This document shows, piece after piece, positions 6,173 through 7,577 of a stretch of DNA of 7,577 nucleotides (position 1 is the stretch's first letter; each line of letters starts with the position of its first letter). This DNA comes from Brevundimonas sp. UBA4609 (GTDB taxonomy: Bacteria; Pseudomonadota; Alphaproteobacteria; Caulobacterales; Caulobacteraceae). The DNA is taken from NCBI GenBank assembly GCA_002386585.1, contig DGIZ01000170.1:1-7577 (forward strand), in the 5' to 3' direction. The translations under genes were made by a program, and so were the position numbers. The notes beneath the pieces are model-generated. The model ran no database searches and was not told the DNA's origin. It saw only the letters and a program-made list of their open reading frames with translations.

Positions 6173-6634
6173 TCAATCGGGAAGCAGGCCTCGCCGTTTG
6201 AATGATGCATTCAACTCAGCGGACAGCGCCTCACGGCCTTTTTCGTCCCAGTGCAGCGAAGCGGGTGTGTTTTGAAAAAGGCTGACCCGCCACCCATCGC
6301 CATCCTTGTTGGCTACCATGGTCTGACGGGCATTGGCCGCTGGGTTGATCTCTTCGGCGCCGGGCGGAACCATGCCGACATCGGCGAGAAGAATGCCGGC
6401 GCTCCCAATTCGTCGCGTCGTCCGAATGATGGCGACGAAGGCGGCGGTGGGATGATCAGCAAAGATAGGTGAAAGATGTTCCTGGATCGCCTCTCGGCTA
6501 TCTGCAAGAGAGCCGTCGAAGCCGATCAATATCCCATCAATCGAGAAGCATTCAGCCATGCCATTTGCATCACGGTCATTCCAGCCTTGCTGGAGTCGAA
6601 GATAAAGCGAGCGAAGTGCGGTTGAATTCGACAA
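6173..6634 (-). CDS. SnoaL-like / SgcJ-EcaC family protein (NTF2 fold)
   Basis: A leftward 153-residue protein. I chose the TTG at 6634-6632 because AGGAG lies eight bases upstream (6643-6647) and this start gives the usual family length; the frame stays open to a TTG at 6724, which would add 30 low-complexity residues without a good site, and the first ATG falls inside the domain. From the chosen start: ALRSLYLRLQQGWNDRDANG (6-25) is the first NTF2 helix pair with the family's GWN-RD pattern, followed by M-A-E-C-F and the strand around ILIGFDGS (35-42); RQTMVA (103-108) and WRVSLFQNTPA (115-125) are the closing strands typical of the SgcJ/EcaC group. Members are small conical-barrel proteins, often with no known reaction. 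It is not linked to the catabolic operon, faces it, and its GC content looks lower than that of the operon. Function not assigned. Confidence 0.82.
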   Translation of the reverse strand: MSNSTALRSLYLRLQQGWNDRDANGMAECFSIDGILIGFDGSLADSREAIQEHLSPIFADHPTAAFVAIIRTTRRIGSAGILLADVGMVPPGAEEINPAANARQTMVANKDGDGWRVSLFQNTPASLHWDEKGREALSAELNASFKRRGLLPD

Positions 6635-6825
6635 TCCAGCTTCTCCTGTCTTGTTGTGTTGTAAAGCGTAGACATAGCTCCCTCGCCCGCCGGACGTCGA
6701 CCTGCCAGATGAGCCGCATAACAACCTTTCGCGGGCGCGATGCGACCGTTGCGCCGGAAGCGACGTTATGGCTCCGTAGCCGTACAGCTTGGATCAGGCG
6801 TCGACATGATGCTGAGGGGCCGAAG
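6635..6825. promoter_or_regulatory. Divergent intergenic region between the SnoaL-like gene and the efflux lipoprotein remnant
   Basis: It must carry the promoters of both flanking genes. Visible are AGGAG (6643-6647, minus strand) for the SnoaL-like gene and GAGGGG (6814-6819) before the ATG at 6826. A short inverted repeat GGCT-CCGT-AGCC lies at 6770-6781. No clear -35/-10 pair was identified. Confidence 0.35.
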
Positions 6826-7112
6826 ATGACGAAGACAGCGCCGCGCATAGGGTCGGAGACCCTCGCCGCTCGTCTCGCTGCGCCGGTCATGCTCCCCGTG
6901 TTGTTGGCGGCCTGCATGGCTGGCCCGAACTACCGCCCCCCCACCACCATGGCGACGCCTGCGGCCTTCTCGCACGGCGAGCCTCCCGGCCAGCCCGCCC
7001 CTGCCTGGTGGCGGACGTTCCACGATCCCATGCTGGATCGCCTGGTCGACGAGGCGCGGGCCGCCAACCTGGATTTGCGTCAGGCGGCGCTGCGGGTCGA
7101 GGAAGCCCGACA
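6826..7112 (+). pseudogene. NodT-family RND efflux outer-membrane lipoprotein, 5' fragment
   Basis: The ATG at 6826 follows GAGGGG by six bases. The first residues form a lipoprotein signal peptide: R7 and R16 in the n-region, hydrophobic core 17-29 and lipobox L27-A-A-C30, then MAGPNYRPP, the hallmark start of mature NodT-type outer-membrane factors (TolC/OprM relatives). WWRTFHDPMLDRLVDEARAA and NLDLRQAALRVEEARHQ (about 62-96) match the first helices of the family. These proteins are usually 450-500 residues and form the outer-membrane channel of tripartite efflux pumps. Here similarity ends after about residue 95; the open frame runs on to a stop at 7240-7242 through a proline/arginine/serine-rich tail that is antisense to another broken gene. 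No membrane-fusion or RND pump gene is present. A truncated, non-functional remnant is the simplest reading. Confidence 0.75.
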
Positions 7113-7186
7113 CCAGGCAGCAGCGCCGACAGAGCCGCCCCGACCACGGTCGAGGCCATCAGCGCCCGTTTCGATAATTTATTCAC
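7113..7186 (-). pseudogene. 5' end of a secreted or outer-membrane protein gene, truncated after the signal peptide
   Basis: On the minus strand a GTG at 7186-7184 has GGAGGG eight bases upstream (7195-7200). It encodes MNKLSKRALMASTVV followed by GAALSALLPG, a textbook signal peptide: basic K3, K6, R7, then a hydrophobic core of about 17 residues. The frame then enters the antisense of the efflux lipoprotein fragment and has no further sense. Which protein was lost cannot be told; leaders like this are common on TonB-dependent receptors and other exported proteins of alphaproteobacteria. The breakpoint falls at about 7105-7120, shared with the efflux remnant. The exact edge is approximate. 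Confidence 0.5.
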
Positions 7187-7354
7187 GATCCAGTCCCTCC
7201 CGACATGGGCGCAAGGGATTCCCCGATCCCTCATTTATGTGAAACTTAGGCTGGGTCGGGTGGTTTGTTGTTTCGTTTTGTCGGAAGCCGGCGCCGCTGA
7301 CCGAATGATAATGCCGCCGTGTCTCGAAACTGCGATTAAATAATGTGTTTACGC
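7187..7354. other. Upstream region of the truncated secreted-protein gene, no gene seen
   Basis: About 170 bases without supported coding sequence on either strand. It would be the promoter and leader of the truncated leftward gene. GGAGGG (7195-7200) is its ribosome-binding site. A T/G-rich plus-strand tract, 7257-7280, is the only compositional oddity; no promoter could be named with confidence. Confidence 0.4.
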
Positions 7355-7381
7355 TCCTCGCATAGGCGCGCCATGCGAGGA
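7355..7381. repeat. Stem-loop, 9-bp perfect arms
   Basis: TCCTCGCAT (7355-7363) pairs with ATGCGAGGA (7373-7381) around a 9-base loop containing GGCGCGCC. The right arm runs straight into AATGAC, as does the hairpin at 7455-7479, so the two may be copies of one palindromic intergenic repeat. No T-run follows on either strand, so an intrinsic terminator is unlikely. Confidence 0.6.
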
Positions 7382-7383
7382 AT

Positions 7384-7419
7384 GACTTCGGCAGGAAGTC
7401 GTCCTGGCAGGATCACGAC
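7384..7419. repeat. Two adjoining stem-loops
   Basis: GACTTC (7384-7389), loop GGCAG, GAAGTC (7395-7400) is perfect. It overlaps a second structure in which GTCG (7398-7401) and TCCTG (7402-7406) pair with CAGGA (7408-7412) and CGAC (7416-7419), leaving a 3-base bulge; TCCTG-G-CAGGA is a perfect palindrome in itself. The two stems compete for 7398-7400 and could be alternative folds. CAGGATC (7408-7414) also pairs with GATCCTG (7437-7443). Confidence 0.5.
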
Positions 7420-7454
7420 CCCCTCTTCTGCGCAAAGATCCTGTCGGACCGCGA

Positions 7455-7479
7455 TCCTTCAGCCGGCGAAGCTGAAGGA
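7455..7479. repeat. Stem-loop, 9-bp perfect arms
   Basis: TCCTTCAGC (7455-7463) pairs with GCTGAAGGA (7471-7479) around a 7-base loop CGGCGAA. Like the hairpin at 7355-7381 it begins TCCT, ends AGGA and is followed by ATGAC. No T-run on either side. Confidence 0.6.
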
Positions 7480-7480
7480 A

Positions 7481-7577
7481 TGACAGCGTCAAACCAAGAT
7501 GGAATGCCCTGGCACTACCCCAAGGCATAGATTCTCACAGTGTCTTCGCTCAATATTCCATTCGCAGACCCAGGGAG
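7481..7577. other. Terminal noncoding stretch with two further short inverted repeats
   Basis: TGAC-AGC-GTCA (7481-7491) is perfect; ATGCCCTGG (7504-7512) and CCAAGGCAT (7520-7528) pair at eight of nine positions with a 7-base loop. No coding sequence could be supported up to the window edge. Confidence 0.4.

Noticed and set aside
6887..7186. A complete small secreted protein of about 100 residues on the minus strand
   Set aside because: After the signal peptide the sequence is the antisense of a recognisable lipoprotein gene, Pro/Arg-rich and without domain character.
7455..7479. Intrinsic terminator
   Set aside because: Strong stem but no T-run on either strand, and no gene ends close by.
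7355..7528. CRISPR array
   Set aside because: The repeats are palindromes of differing sequence and uneven spacing, without direct repeats of constant length or spacers.

Overview
The window is high-GC DNA with strong Shine-Dalgarno sites, NodT-type outer-membrane lipoprotein sequence and proteins of a proteobacterial aromatic-degradation type. An alphaproteobacterium, perhaps of the Caulobacteraceae or sphingomonad kind, is the best guess. The taxon is inferred from style only, not from a marker gene.

Positions 1-6029 form one catabolic locus around a divergent control region. Leftward run a MarR-type regulator (1012-1488) and, behind it, the first 301 residues of a flavin monooxygenase of the anthraniloyl-CoA / salicylyl-CoA 5-hydroxylase type, which leaves the window at base 1. 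Rightward run a metal-dependent cyclase-family hydrolase closely resembling isatin hydrolase (1609-2394), and the two subunits of an indolepyruvate-ferredoxin-oxidoreductase-like enzyme: a 713-residue ThDP/Fe-S alpha subunit (2401-4542) and a 493-residue beta subunit with a gamma domain plus a DUF6537-like tail (4548-6029). The rightward genes are 5-6 bases apart and are surely one operon.

Read together, the enzymes suggest a route: isatin is hydrolysed to isatinate (2-aminophenylglyoxylate, an aryl 2-oxoacid); the 2-oxoacid oxidoreductase converts it with CoA to anthraniloyl-CoA, CO2 and reduced ferredoxin; the flavoenzyme then hydroxylates and dearomatises anthraniloyl-CoA. That would place the locus in indole or indole-3-acetate catabolism, with the MarR protein as the ligand-responsive repressor. 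Each family call is well supported; the joined pathway is inference.

From 6030 on the character changes. A short AT-rich gap is followed by a leftward SnoaL-like (SgcJ/EcaC) gene of lower GC (6173-6634), then by the 5' end of a NodT-family efflux lipoprotein gene (6826 to about 7110) that stops matching its family after roughly 95 residues. At that same point begins, on the other strand, the truncated 5' end of a secreted-protein gene (GTG at 7186 with a good ribosome-binding site). This looks like a deletion or rearrangement junction between two broken genes. The last 230 bases carry no gene that I can support but hold a dense series of perfect or near-perfect stem-loops.
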